Of a stretch of DNA of 64,000 bases, positions 36,838 through 44,313 are shown in pieces (positions within the stretch are counted from its first letter, which is position 1; each line of letters begins with the position of its first letter). The translations under genes were made by a program, and so were the position numbers. This DNA is from Candidatus Gastranaerophilales bacterium (lineage in GTDB: Bacteria; Cyanobacteriota; Vampirovibrionia; Gastranaerophilales; Gastranaerophilaceae), in contig CALUVH010000009.1 of assembly GCA_944324175.1 (NCBI GenBank), positions 1 through 64,000 of the forward strand. Direction: 5' to 3'. Below the pieces are notes generated by a model. That model saw nothing but the letters and a program-made list of their open reading frames with translations, was not told the origin of the DNA and made no database searches.

Positions 36838-37806
36838 CTAACCGATTTCGCCTTCCATTTCAGGATTTGGAGCTAAATCCAATCCAAAATGATGAAGTCT
36901 TTCGATTACTTCATCAGAAGATTTTTTGCCAAAGTTTTTGATATTTAACAAATCATGTTCTGATTTTTTCAACAATTCAGCCATAGAATTGATACTTGCG
37001 CGTTTTAGACAATTATATGCTCTTACTGACAATTCTAATTCTTCAATTGTCATACTTGGCACGTTTGTATCATCTTCTACTTCTTCCACAATTGCTGAAG
37101 TTTGTGCAACAGCTGGTTGACCAGCTATCGCAGAGATTTGCATAAAGTGTTCAATCAACAAATTAGATGCTTGACTCAATGCATTTGTAACATCAATTGA
37201 ACCATTTGACCAAATTTCTAAAGTCAATTTGTCAAAATCAATTGAATCACCTACACGCGTATTTTCAACTGTGTAGCTTACACGTTTAATAGGCATAAAA
37301 GTAGCATCAATAGGCAATACATCAATTGAAATACCTTTTGAATCTCTAGGTACATCGTTTGCTACATAACCTTTTCCGGTTTCTACAATAACGTCAGCAT
37401 GGAAACTACCACCTTCTGCTACTGTACAAATTAACCAGTCAGGATTAACAACCTTAACACCTGCAGGCAACTGGATATCACTTGCCAATACAGCGCCAGG
37501 CTTATCTACATCAATTCTTAAATGTTGAGGTTCCTTAGATTCTGTCTTTACAACCAAACCCTTTAAATTCAACATTACATCAATTACATCCTCCAACACA
37601 CCAGGAATTGCTGTGTATTCATGAGTAATGCCCTCAATTCTAGCTGATGTAACTGCTGTACCTTCAAGACTTGATAATAATACTCGTCTTAAAGAGTTCC
37701 CGATGGTCGTACCAAAACCCTTTTCCAAAGGTTCAACTACAAATTTACCATATTGCGAACCATCTGAACTTGTTGTTGTATTAACACATTTAATTTTTAA
37801 TTCCAT
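36838..37806 (-). CDS. rpoA: DNA-directed RNA polymerase subunit alpha
   Basis: 322 residues. The N-terminal dimerisation domain has FVVEPLEKGFGTTIGNSLRR and LLSSLEGTAVTSARI; the insert domain follows to about residue 225. After a linker (about 228-245) comes the C-terminal domain (about 248-310) with LELSVRAYNCLKRASINSM and LLNIKNFGKKSSDEV, which contacts UP elements and activators. Two alpha subunits nucleate assembly of the polymerase. It is located between rpsD and rplQ in the usual order, and AGGAG-type sequences precede its ATG. Confidence 0.98.
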   Translation of the reverse strand: MELKIKCVNTTTSSDGSQYGKFVVEPLEKGFGTTIGNSLRRVLLSSLEGTAVTSARIEGITHEYTAIPGVLEDVIDVMLNLKGLVVKTESKEPQHLRIDVDKPGAVLASDIQLPAGVKVVNPDWLICTVAEGGSFHADVIVETGKGYVANDVPRDSKGISIDVLPIDATFMPIKRVSYTVENTRVGDSIDFDKLTLEIWSNGSIDVTNALSQASNLLIEHFMQISAIAGQPAVAQTSAIVEEVEDDTNVPSMTIEELELSVRAYNCLKRASINSMAELLKKSEHDLLNIKNFGKKSSDEVIERLHHFGLDLAPNPEMEGEIG

Positions 37807-37892
37807 GTTTTATCTCCTAGTTTTTTTTAATAACTATACGTGGATTTCTCCGGTTGTGTTTTAAAAATAGCTCATCACTATTTACGAACAAC

Positions 37893-38495
37893 CTACTTAG
37901 AGTAGTACTCAATTACAAGTTGTTCTTTAAAGTCAGGATCTAATTCTTCTCTTTCTGGAATTCTATCGAAAGTAATTTTCAATTCTTCCTTATCAATTGT
38001 CATCCAAGCCGGTGCACAAGCCATATCAATAAGCTCTGTTACTCCTTTTATGAAAGCAGCACTTTTTGATCTAACTGTTATTACATCACCTGCTTTTACC
38101 AGATATGATGGAATATCTACTTTTTTACCATTTACAAGCACATGACCATGATTTACAATTTGTCTTGTTTGCTTGCGGGTTATACCCAATCCAGCCCTGA
38201 ACAAAATATTGTCTAATCTTGATTCTAAAAGTTGCAAAAGTATAGTGCCTGTAACACCTTTTTTTCTTGATGCTTCAGTGTAGTATTTTGCGAATTGCTT
38301 TTCACTTACCAAGTATGTAAATCTAATCTTTTGTTTTTCAGCCAAATGTAATGCATATTCAGAAAGTTTCTTTCTCACAGCACCATGTTGACCAGAAGCT
38401 GTTTGACGCATTGAAGAAGTTAACTTACGATTTGACAAATCTTTTACCTTCTTGTTGCGGAATAATTTGTTATTTGGTCCGGTATATCTAGCCAT
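37893..38495 (-). CDS. rpsD: 30S ribosomal protein S4
   Basis: 200 residues, beginning MARYTGPNNKLFRNKKVKDL. It is a short form without the N-terminal zinc-binding cysteines. The S4 RNA-binding domain is ESRLDNILFRAGLGITRKQ, with VNHGHVLVNGKKVDIPSYLV. S4 starts assembly of the small-subunit body by binding 16S rRNA and in many bacteria represses its own operon. It is located between rpsK and rpoA. Cyanobacteria usually keep rpsD elsewhere, so this order is more like that of firmicutes and proteobacteria. A GC-rich hairpin lies in the 129-base gap upstream (38522-38565). Confidence 0.98.
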   Translation of the reverse strand: MARYTGPNNKLFRNKKVKDLSNRKLTSSMRQTASGQHGAVRKKLSEYALHLAEKQKIRFTYLVSEKQFAKYYTEASRKKGVTGTILLQLLESRLDNILFRAGLGITRKQTRQIVNHGHVLVNGKKVDIPSYLVKAGDVITVRSKSAAFIKGVTELIDMACAPAWMTIDKEELKITFDRIPEREELDPDFKEQLVIEYYSK

Positions 38496-38521
38496 TTTTA
38501 ATTTTTCTCCTTTTACTTTGT

Positions 38522-38565
38522 GCGGGGCATCTATGGTTTGCTTTTGGCTTTGAGCAAGCCCCCGC
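38522..38565 (-). promoter_or_regulatory. Hairpin leader upstream of rpsD, possible S4 autoregulation site
   Basis: In an otherwise AT-rich 129-base gap, GCGGGG (38522-38527) pairs with CCCCGC (38560-38565) around a loop with further self-complementary pieces (GCTT/AAGC and TTGC/GCAA). It ends about 30 bases before the rpsD start. No T-tract follows, so it is not a terminator. Confidence 0.4.
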
Positions 38566-38624
38566 GGTTTACATTAACATATTTCGAGCATAGCTCATTT
38601 GGTATAATTCCACGATAACATCAA

Positions 38625-39011
38625 TTATACACGACGTTTTTTAGGTGGACGGCAACCGTTGTGTGGGATTGGAGTTACATCTTTAATTAAGGTAATTTCC
38701 AAACCTGCTGCTTGAATAGCTCTTATAGCAGTTTCTCTTCCTGACCCAGGTCCTTTAATATGAACTTCAACTTTTTTCATACCTTGGTCAATTGATTTTT
38801 TTGCTACTAATTCTGCTGCTGATTGAGCTGCGAAAGGTGTACCTTTTCTAGCTCCTTTAAAACCGGTAGCTCCAGCTGTTGCCCAAGCAATAGCATTACC
38901 TTGAGTATCGGTTGATGTTACAATTGTATTGTTAAAGGTTGATTGTATATGTACAACACCTTGCAATACGTTTTTCTTTTCTTTTTTCTTAGTTTTTTGT
39001 GGTCTTGCCAT
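38625..39011 (-). CDS. rpsK: 30S ribosomal protein S11
   Basis: 128 residues. Motifs are [56 protein letters not shown] and [18 protein letters not shown] at the end. S11 forms part of the platform near the mRNA exit and the Shine-Dalgarno helix. It is in the standard place between rpsM and rpsD, with an 83-base gap from rpsM that contains only an AT-rich weak hairpin. All conserved sequence is present. Confidence 0.98.
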   Translation of the reverse strand: MARPQKTKKKEKKNVLQGVVHIQSTFNNTIVTSTDTQGNAIAWATAGATGFKGARKGTPFAAQSAAELVAKKSIDQGMKKVEVHIKGPGSGRETAIRAIQAAGLEITLIKDVTPIPHNGCRPPKKRRV

Positions 39012-39094
39012 TTCTATTTCCTTTATATTTTTTCACTTTTAAGTAATCTGATTTAAAGATTTTGTTTTTCGTTTGAAAAATCAAACAAAATTAA

Positions 39095-39460
39095 CTATTT
39101 TTTCTTTGCAACCGCACCGTTCTTTTTACCACGGCGAGTTCTTGCATTAGTTTTTGTTCTTTGACCTCTGCAAGGCAGGTTACGTTTATGGCGCATGCCC
39201 CTGTAAGAGCCGATTTCTTGCAAACGTTTAATATGCATAGTAACTTCACGTCTTAAATCACCTTCAATGTGATAGTTTGCAAGTTCGTTACGTAAACTTT
39301 TAATATCTTCTTCAGTTAAATCATCTGTTCTTAAATCAGGTGAAATACCTGTTGCTGCAAGTATTTTTTTACTTCTTGTAGGACCTATGCCATATATATA
39401 GGTCAATGCAATTTCCATTCTCTTGTTACGAGGTAAATCTACCCCTGCTAATCTTGCCAT
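39095..39460 (-). CDS. rpsM: 30S ribosomal protein S13
   Basis: 121 residues, starting [20 protein letters not shown], then [38 protein letters not shown] and [20 protein letters not shown], with a basic tail [12 protein letters not shown]13 sits in the 30S head and touches the P-site tRNA and the 50S bridge. It follows rpmJ after a 138-base spacer, which is long for this operon. AAAGGAGAAAA precedes the ATG. Confidence 0.98.
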   Translation of the reverse strand: MARLAGVDLPRNKRMEIALTYIYGIGPTRSKKILAATGISPDLRTDDLTEEDIKSLRNELANYHIEGDLRREVTMHIKRLQEIGSYRGMRHKRNLPCRGQRTKTNARTRRGKKNGAVAKKK

Positions 39461-39598
39461 TTTAAATTTTCTCCTTTTGTTACTTTGTTGTTAGATTTTT
39501 TTATGTAAGAGGCTTAAATACTTCCTCTCCACTCACTGATGCCCGCGAGTTCGGCGCCTTAGTATACTTTAAAGTGCATTGAGCACCCTATACCAAAG

Positions 39599-39712
39599 TT
39601 ACCCCTGACGTTGTTTGTGCTTAGGGTTTTCACAAATCACGGCAATTCTGCCTTTTCTTTTGATACATTTGCATTTGTCGCAAATAGGTTTTACTGATGA
39701 TCTTACTTTCAT
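39599..39712 (-). CDS. rpmJ: 50S ribosomal protein L36
   Basis: 37 residues, identified by translating the minus strand between infA and rpsM. The sequence begins [20 protein letters not shown] and ends [17 protein letters not shown]. The zinc-ribbon residues are C11, C14, C27 and H32, so this is the zinc-containing (C+) form. L36 is the smallest large-subunit protein and stabilises the 23S rRNA near the factor-binding region. It is positioned directly after infA, as in nearly all bacteria. The match leaves little doubt despite the short length. Confidence 0.97.
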   Translation of the reverse strand: MKVRSSVKPICDKCKCIKRKGRIAVICENPKHKQRQG

Positions 39713-39749
39713 TTCTTTTTTCCTTTATTTTTCGTTATTTCGTGAGATT

Positions 39750-39965
39750 TTATTTTAAACGGAAGGTAATTCTTCCACGGGTCAAGTCATAGGGAGTCAT
39801 CTCTACCTTTACCCTATCACCTGGTAATATTCTTATAAAATTTTTTCTAATCTTGCCTGATATGTGTGCCAAAATTTCATGATCATTCTCCAACTTTACT
39901 CTGAACATGGCATTAGGCATTGATTCTATTATTGTACCTTCAATTTCTATAACATCTTTTGACAT
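39750..39965 (-). CDS. infA: Translation initiation factor IF-1
   Basis: 71 residues of the S1-like OB fold: [40 protein letters not shown] and [20 protein letters not shown], ending [10 protein letters not shown]-1 binds the ribosomal A site during initiation and assists IF-2 and IF-3. It is the first gene of the minus-strand ribosomal run. The genes usually found before it (secY, adk, map) are absent; a 465-base gene-free stretch and a divergent unknown gene are upstream. The operon therefore starts here. Confidence 0.98.
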   Translation of the reverse strand: MSKDVIEIEGTIIESMPNAMFRVKLENDHEILAHISGKIRKNFIRILPGDRVKVEMTPYDLTRGRITFRLK

Positions 39966-40439
39966 GTTTTCCTCTTTTGAAAATTTTACTTATGCACTTT
40001 CAAGTAAACAGATACAGACTTTAACTGTGACATCTGTATTTATATGTTTTATTAAGTTATCAAAACGCAATGGGCAACTGTACTTTTATCCGTTTACCCT
40101 TTCGGCTAGAATGGTCATTTTACCATACTTATTCAATAATACTCGCAAAATATTTGTTTGCAAGTAATTTATGGGGTTTTTCCACCCAAAAAACGAGTTT
40201 TTATTTTTTTGTTTTTATAAAAACGGCACACATTCAAGTTTTACTTGCATGTTGTTTGGAGGCTTTTTATGCAAGTTTCAGACTTTATTGTAAATTTTTC
40301 TTAACATTTTAATGTTTTAATATTTATAAAAACATCCACTATGTTAACCAATGTTACAAAATCGAAAAGAATTGAATTTGCAAGGGAATAATATACTTAG
40401 TATATATAGAAGAGTTGAAAGAGTCTAGGAGTGCTTGAG
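39966..40439. other. Gene-free stretch upstream of infA
   Basis: It should contain the promoter of the ribosomal operon on the minus strand and that of the 126-residue gene on the plus strand. The best -10 for infA is TGGTAAAAT reading from 40125 to 40117 on the minus strand, with no good -35. An 11-codon frame at 40269-40304 has GGAGG eight bases upstream, but there is no other support. Otherwise AT-rich. Confidence 0.4.
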
Positions 40440-40820
40440 ATGGCATACAACAAAGTTGAAGATATAAAATCTTTAGATGAATTGGAAAGAGCGCAAGCTG
40501 CAGCCCAAGCACAGGGCAATTCTGTAGTAAACTACAATGAATGGAGTCAAATACTGAAAGATCTTGAAGAAGCAGGGGTAGAATCAAGCGGAAACTTTTC
40601 TGCAGATAAAGCTAAAGTACAAGAAATAAAAGCAACGGTTCAAGAATATATTGATAACCTCAAAACAGAAGAAGCTCAAAAACAACAAAAACAAGAAAAT
40701 CAAAAAACGAAAGCAGTCTCTGAAACCGACAACGAGCAAAATTTAAAAGCAACCATGGCCAACGCAACAAGCTCAGTTATAATGGCTGATTACATGAAAT
40801 ATTATCATTTGCTATTCTAG
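40440..40820 (+). CDS. Small helical protein of unknown function
   Basis: 126 residues from the ATG with AGGAG eight bases upstream; a GTG at 40431 would overlap that site. The sequence is hydrophilic and helical (MAYNKVEDIKSLDELERAQ), with a Gln/Lys-rich coiled-coil stretch (EEAQKQQKQENQKTK, about 79-93) and a more hydrophobic C-terminus (VIMADYMKYYHLLF). No signal peptide or motif. It converges with lepB: the two stop codons share the four bases CTAG at 40817-40820. I do not recognise the family; it may be specific to this lineage. Confidence 0.7.
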   Translation: MAYNKVEDIKSLDELERAQAAAQAQGNSVVNYNEWSQILKDLEEAGVESSGNFSADKAKVQEIKATVQEYIDNLKTEEAQKQQKQENQKTKAVSETDNEQNLKATMANATSSVIMADYMKYYHLLF

Positions 40821-41455
40821 TTGTGTGTTAAAGATTTACACCTTGTAAAAGGCCAAAACAAGAATACAGCACGACCGATAAATCTATCTTGAGGCAATGT
40901 TCCCCAGTATCTGCTGTCTTTTGAATTACCTCGATTATCACCCATCATAAAATATTGTCCTTCAGGAATAACAAAAGGTCCGCAATACATTTCTTCACTA
41001 CAGTATGAATAATCATAAGCGCTACTTATATAAGGTTCCTCAAGCGGCTTATCGTTAATGTATACAGTGAATTTTCCCAACATATCAGTTTTAATTTCAA
41101 ATTTTTCTCCAGGGAGCCCAACCACACGTTTTATGTAAGCAACATCTTTGCAAAAAAAGCCTGTTAAACGTGTGAATATCTTCCAAGGAGAGTTTTTTAA
41201 CTCTTCAAATGGCGGATAAAATACCATTATATCACCTCTTTTAGGTGTCGTATAAAATCTTGAATATCTTTCAACAAAAATTCTATCGCCCTCTATTATT
41301 GTCGGACGCATTGAACCGGATGGGATCCAACGAATTTCGCCTATAAAAAATTTAATAATTATAATCATTACAACTACAAAAACAACTGTATCTACAGTTT
41401 CTTTTATTGCCGGCTTATATTTTTCATATTTTTGCATCAAATCTTCTTTATTCAT
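40817..41455 (-). CDS. lepB: Signal peptidase I
   Basis: 212 residues with one N-terminal membrane anchor (about 20-40). The catalytic serine is S48 in IPSGSMRPT and the catalytic lysine K109 in VAYIKRVVGLPGE. The later box MMGDNRGNSKDSRYWG is the family's fourth motif. It cleaves signal peptides from exported proteins, such as the TPR and TolC-like proteins in this window, on the outer face of the inner membrane. Its start overlaps the polyprenyl synthase stop by eight bases, so translation is coupled. Confidence 0.96.
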   Translation of the reverse strand: MNKEDLMQKYEKYKPAIKETVDTVVFVVVMIIIIKFFIGEIRWIPSGSMRPTIIEGDRIFVERYSRFYTTPKRGDIMVFYPPFEELKNSPWKIFTRLTGFFCKDVAYIKRVVGLPGEKFEIKTDMLGKFTVYINDKPLEEPYISSAYDYSYCSEEMYCGPFVIPEGQYFMMGDNRGNSKDSRYWGTLPQDRFIGRAVFLFWPFTRCKSLTHN

Positions 41456-42293
41456 TTTTATATAATTCCGTAAGTTCTAGTAAAGCTCTTTTAAAAACAT
41501 TGTCCTGCCAATTTCGTAGACTCAACTGAGCAAGTTTAACATAATTATTTAACAAATCAGCTGTTTTTTCAATAGCTAAATTTTCAATACTACCTGACAG
41601 AATAACTGGAGCATTGTAAATTCCGCTTTCGATGTCAGAATTTGTAGTTAGCACATTTTTCAAATCGTCCTTTATTTGAAATGCCATACCAAAATTTTTT
41701 GCAAAATCAATAGCTGAATCGAATTTTTTTAAACCTGATAAAATAAACGAAGATTCAACTGCTGTTATAAAAAGTTTTGCAGTTTTATTTTCGGTTTTCA
41801 AAAGGTATTCCTCCATGGTAGGTATCTTATTTTTACTAAAATACTGAAAAAATTCACCTTTACACATTTGAGATAAGGTTTTAGTAAAACTATCTAAAAT
41901 CAAATTATTATCAAGCTCCTTCACATAATCCATTGCGCAAGAAAGCAAGTAATCACCTGCAATGACAGCCAGTTTTGAATCAAATAATTTATTGATAGTT
42001 CGTTCATTTCGCCTTATTTCAGCATCATCAATAACATCATCATGAATCAATGATGCACTATGCACAAGTTCTATCGCGGTCAAAAGCTTGTAATGATTTT
42101 TATCCAGTTCATAATTTTTTGCACGCAAAAGTAAAATTGCAACTAAAGGACGAATTCTTTTTGCGGGTGCTTCTAAAAAAGCTTCCAACTTAGAACGTAA
42201 AATTCCGGTCAGAGATAATTTTTCAGACAAACCAGATATAACCACATCTATATCAGCTTTAACTAATCCGTATATTTGAGAATAATCCTTCAT
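41448..42293 (-). CDS. Polyprenyl (trans-isoprenyl) diphosphate synthase
   Basis: 281 residues. The first aspartate-rich motif is IHDDVIDDAEIRRNE (DDVID at 85-89). The second is QIKDDLKN, where the usual DDxxD reads DDxxN. KRIRPLVAILL gives the lysine-arginine diphosphate site. It condenses isopentenyl diphosphate with allylic diphosphates to give a longer chain used for quinones or carrier lipids. The product length is not obvious. IspD (30132-30782) belongs to the pathway supplying its substrates. TATAAT (minus strand, 42306-42301) lies seven bases before the ATG with no Shine-Dalgarno sequence. Confidence 0.9.
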   Translation of the reverse strand: MKDYSQIYGLVKADIDVVISGLSEKLSLTGILRSKLEAFLEAPAKRIRPLVAILLLRAKNYELDKNHYKLLTAIELVHSASLIHDDVIDDAEIRRNERTINKLFDSKLAVIAGDYLLSCAMDYVKELDNNLILDSFTKTLSQMCKGEFFQYFSKNKIPTMEEYLLKTENKTAKLFITAVESSFILSGLKKFDSAIDFAKNFGMAFQIKDDLKNVLTTNSDIESGIYNAPVILSGSIENLAIEKTADLLNNYVKLAQLSLRNWQDNVFKRALLELTELYKNE

Positions 42294-42607
42294 AATAAGT
42301 ATTATAACAGGAAAATAATTTTAAAAAATTTAGTTTTTATATTTCAATACACAAAAATAATATTTTGTCTTTCCGTATTTTCAAAAATTTAAAACTAAAA
42401 AAAAACGACTAGCAAGTAAGCTGGTCGTTGGAAAATCAATAGGAAAAAGGAAAAAGGGAAAGGAAATTTTTTTCAATTAATCTTACGAACATTTTCATAA
42501 GACTTTTTATACTTTTACCACGGGCAGAATATCCTAAATATATTCCGCCAACTGAGTATTCGGTCATTGAACAGGGGGGAAATTCCCTATTCAATTTCAT
42601 TTTCTGA
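42294..42607. other. Gene-free stretch between two minus-strand units
   Basis: From the right: an apparent 3' untranslated region of the gene at 42608-43645, then its terminator (42397-42429), then AT-rich sequence with the extended -10 (TGTTATAAT, minus, 42309-42301) of the polyprenyl synthase. A 66-codon minus frame (42436-42636) has no ribosome-binding site and overlaps the upstream gene, so it is not called. Confidence 0.6.
42397..42429 (-). terminator. Intrinsic terminator of the 42608-43645 unit
   Basis: Minus strand: AACGACCAGC and GCTAGTCGTT pair (42420-42429 with 42404-42413) around a six-base loop, followed by a run of about nine T. Confidence 0.85.
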
Positions 42608-43645
42608 TTAACCGAATGTTTTAAATGTTGATTCAACGTTTTTCTCGATAACTTTAGTTACAGCATCCATTTCAGTAGATATTGCATCTTGTTCTGTATC
42701 AAGTTGTTTTAATCTCAATTCTAAGTTTTTATCCTCAGCTTGTACGATCTCAATTTTTGCGTTAATTTCTTCAATTGCTTGATCGTATTGATACTTTTCA
42801 TACTCATACTGGTTCATCGCATCTTCGTATGCAGCTTGGTCTGTAGTAGTATTTGTTGTTAATGAGTAAGTAATTAATTGACCTGTAGCATCCGGAATTG
42901 AAATGTTGATATAACGGCCTGTTGAATCCTTTTCAACTTTACAATCTGTGACAGCCTTAACTTCTTCTGTCTTAGTTTCACTTCCAATTGTGTAACAAGG
43001 GATGTTAGACAATGAAGAGTTATTAGTGTTATAATCAGCATTATCAACATCTGATTTTTTGTAGAAGTATGGAGTCCATTCACCGGTTGTGGTGTCTTGT
43101 ACATACCTTACATACCACTCAGTAGCCTGACCACCATTATATTTGTTATTTAACAGTGTGATGTACTCTTTTTCTTCTTCCATCAAACCATCAATTTGAT
43201 CTGACTCTAATTGACTTAAATATGCATCATTTTTAATAAAATCCGCACTTGGTTTAGTACCTGCAGTACTCATTACACGCAACTCATTTGCACCTATGTA
43301 ATATTTACCGCCATTTCTGGTAACAATACTAGTCGCAGCAGATACAGGTGAAAAATCATCAGTCCATTGTTTTAAGTAACTAACTGTATATGATCCATCT
43401 GTATTAGCAATCATTCCGGTAATAGTGTTAGTCAATGCTCCATCTGTAAATGAGTAAACTGTTTTCGTATAATTATCGACAGAAGGAGGAGTCGGCACTG
43501 ACATACCTAACAAATCACTATAGTAATTAGCAGATTGGTTAGACAAAGCAGTTCTTTGCTGGTTGATCTGTTGACCTTCGAATTCAAGATTGGTCTTCCT
43601 TGCTGTCAAGCCTAAAAATCTTGCTTGTGATGCTGCCATTCCCAT
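42608..43645 (-). CDS. Protein with conserved ASQAR N-terminus and coiled-coil C-terminus, unknown function
   Basis: 345 residues. The N-terminus MGMAASQARFLGLTARKTN leads into a Q-rich helix (to about 50). The middle (about 60-250) is Ser/Thr/Tyr-rich and looks like beta structure. The C-terminal 70 residues are a charged coiled coil ending in TKVIEKNVESTFKTFG. Both ends match the protein at 49285-50958, while the middles do not match. There is no classical signal peptide or membrane segment. Conserved helical ends with a variable centre recall filament subunits such as flagellins, but no homology is claimed. AAAGGAAGA precedes the start, and a direct-repeat promoter is upstream. Confidence 0.82.
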   Translation of the reverse strand: MGMAASQARFLGLTARKTNLEFEGQQINQQRTALSNQSANYYSDLLGMSVPTPPSVDNYTKTVYSFTDGALTNTITGMIANTDGSYTVSYLKQWTDDFSPVSAATSIVTRNGGKYYIGANELRVMSTAGTKPSADFIKNDAYLSQLESDQIDGLMEEEKEYITLLNNKYNGGQATEWYVRYVQDTTTGEWTPYFYKKSDVDNADYNTNNSSLSNIPCYTIGSETKTEEVKAVTDCKVEKDSTGRYINISIPDATGQLITYSLTTNTTTDQAAYEDAMNQYEYEKYQYDQAIEEINAKIEIVQAEDKNLELRLKQLDTEQDAISTEMDAVTKVIEKNVESTFKTFG

Positions 43646-43710
43646 AATTCTGTCTTCCTTTCATTTGTTTTCGTAACTCGTATTTTTCATGTCGGCACAT
43701 GTTTTTTAAA

Positions 43711-43738
43711 ACTTTAAACATGACTTTAAACATGTTAA
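43711..43738 (-). promoter_or_regulatory. Promoter with 12-base tandem direct repeat
   Basis: ACTTTAAACATG occurs twice back to back (43711-43722 and 43723-43734). On the minus strand TTAACA (43738-43733) and TAAAGT (43716-43711) are 16 bases apart inside the repeats. It drives the 42608-43645 gene. Confidence 0.45.
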
Positions 43739-43764
43739 GATTTTGTTACAATTAACATTTGAAA

Positions 43765-44301
43765 CTATTTTCGAAATCTATCCGAAAGGTACGCCAGAAT
43801 TGCACCTCCAACCTCTTCATTAGGATCAAAATCTGATTGTGGCGGGTTAACAGAATTACGTATTAACATGGCAACTAAAGGACCAAATGCATCGGGAACT
43901 TGAATTTTTCTATAAATACCTGCTAAGAATGTTTGAATATTAGGTGAATTGGTTTGGTTAAAACGAGAGAGTATAGGATACATTTTATCTACACCTTTCA
44001 CACCGTTATCAATCAACCTGTCCACTATATATAAAGTCTCTGTAATCTGAGCTTCATTATTAGAATGGACCAAAATATCTGATAAGTATGGAAGCGCTTG
44101 CTCTTTTTGTTTTACAAAACTATCTACTTTATTTTGATCAAAAAGACAATAATTCCTTTGATTATTGGGCATTTGAGGTGCTAAATAAGTGTTCATACCA
44201 TCTCTATATGGTACTTGTGCATTTAATATTTTACCGTTACTTAATAAATTACCTAAAGACATTGTATTGCTATTAAAACCGCTCACTGCTTGAATACTCA
44301 T
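43765..44301 (-). CDS. Helical protein of unknown function
   Basis: 178 residues. After a Ser/Asn-rich start (MSIQAVSGFNSNTMSLGNLL), the main part (about 70-178) is made of amphipathic helices that read like a HEAT/ARM-type helical repeat: ALPYLSDILVHSN, TLYIVDRLIDNG, IQTFLAGIYRKI and FGPLVAMLIRNS. No signal peptide, membrane span or catalytic motif is seen. AGAGGAGG lies before the ATG, and it is 12 bases below the 508-residue gene, so the two are cotranscribed. Helical-repeat proteins usually bind other proteins. I do not recognise a family. Confidence 0.75.
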   Translation of the reverse strand: MSIQAVSGFNSNTMSLGNLLSNGKILNAQVPYRDGMNTYLAPQMPNNQRNYCLFDQNKVDSFVKQKEQALPYLSDILVHSNNEAQITETLYIVDRLIDNGVKGVDKMYPILSRFNQTNSPNIQTFLAGIYRKIQVPDAFGPLVAMLIRNSVNPPQSDFDPNEEVGGAILAYLSDRFRK

Positions 44302-44313
44302 AAGACCTCCTCT

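Noticed and set aside
40269-40304. 11-codon frame with GGAGG eight bases upstream
   Set aside because: Good ribosome-binding site but too short to judge, in an AT-rich gap where such sites can occur by chance; kept only as a note.
42436-42636. 66-codon minus-strand frame after the 345-residue gene
   Set aside because: Overlaps the upstream gene, has no ribosome-binding site and lies in the probable 3' untranslated region before the terminator.
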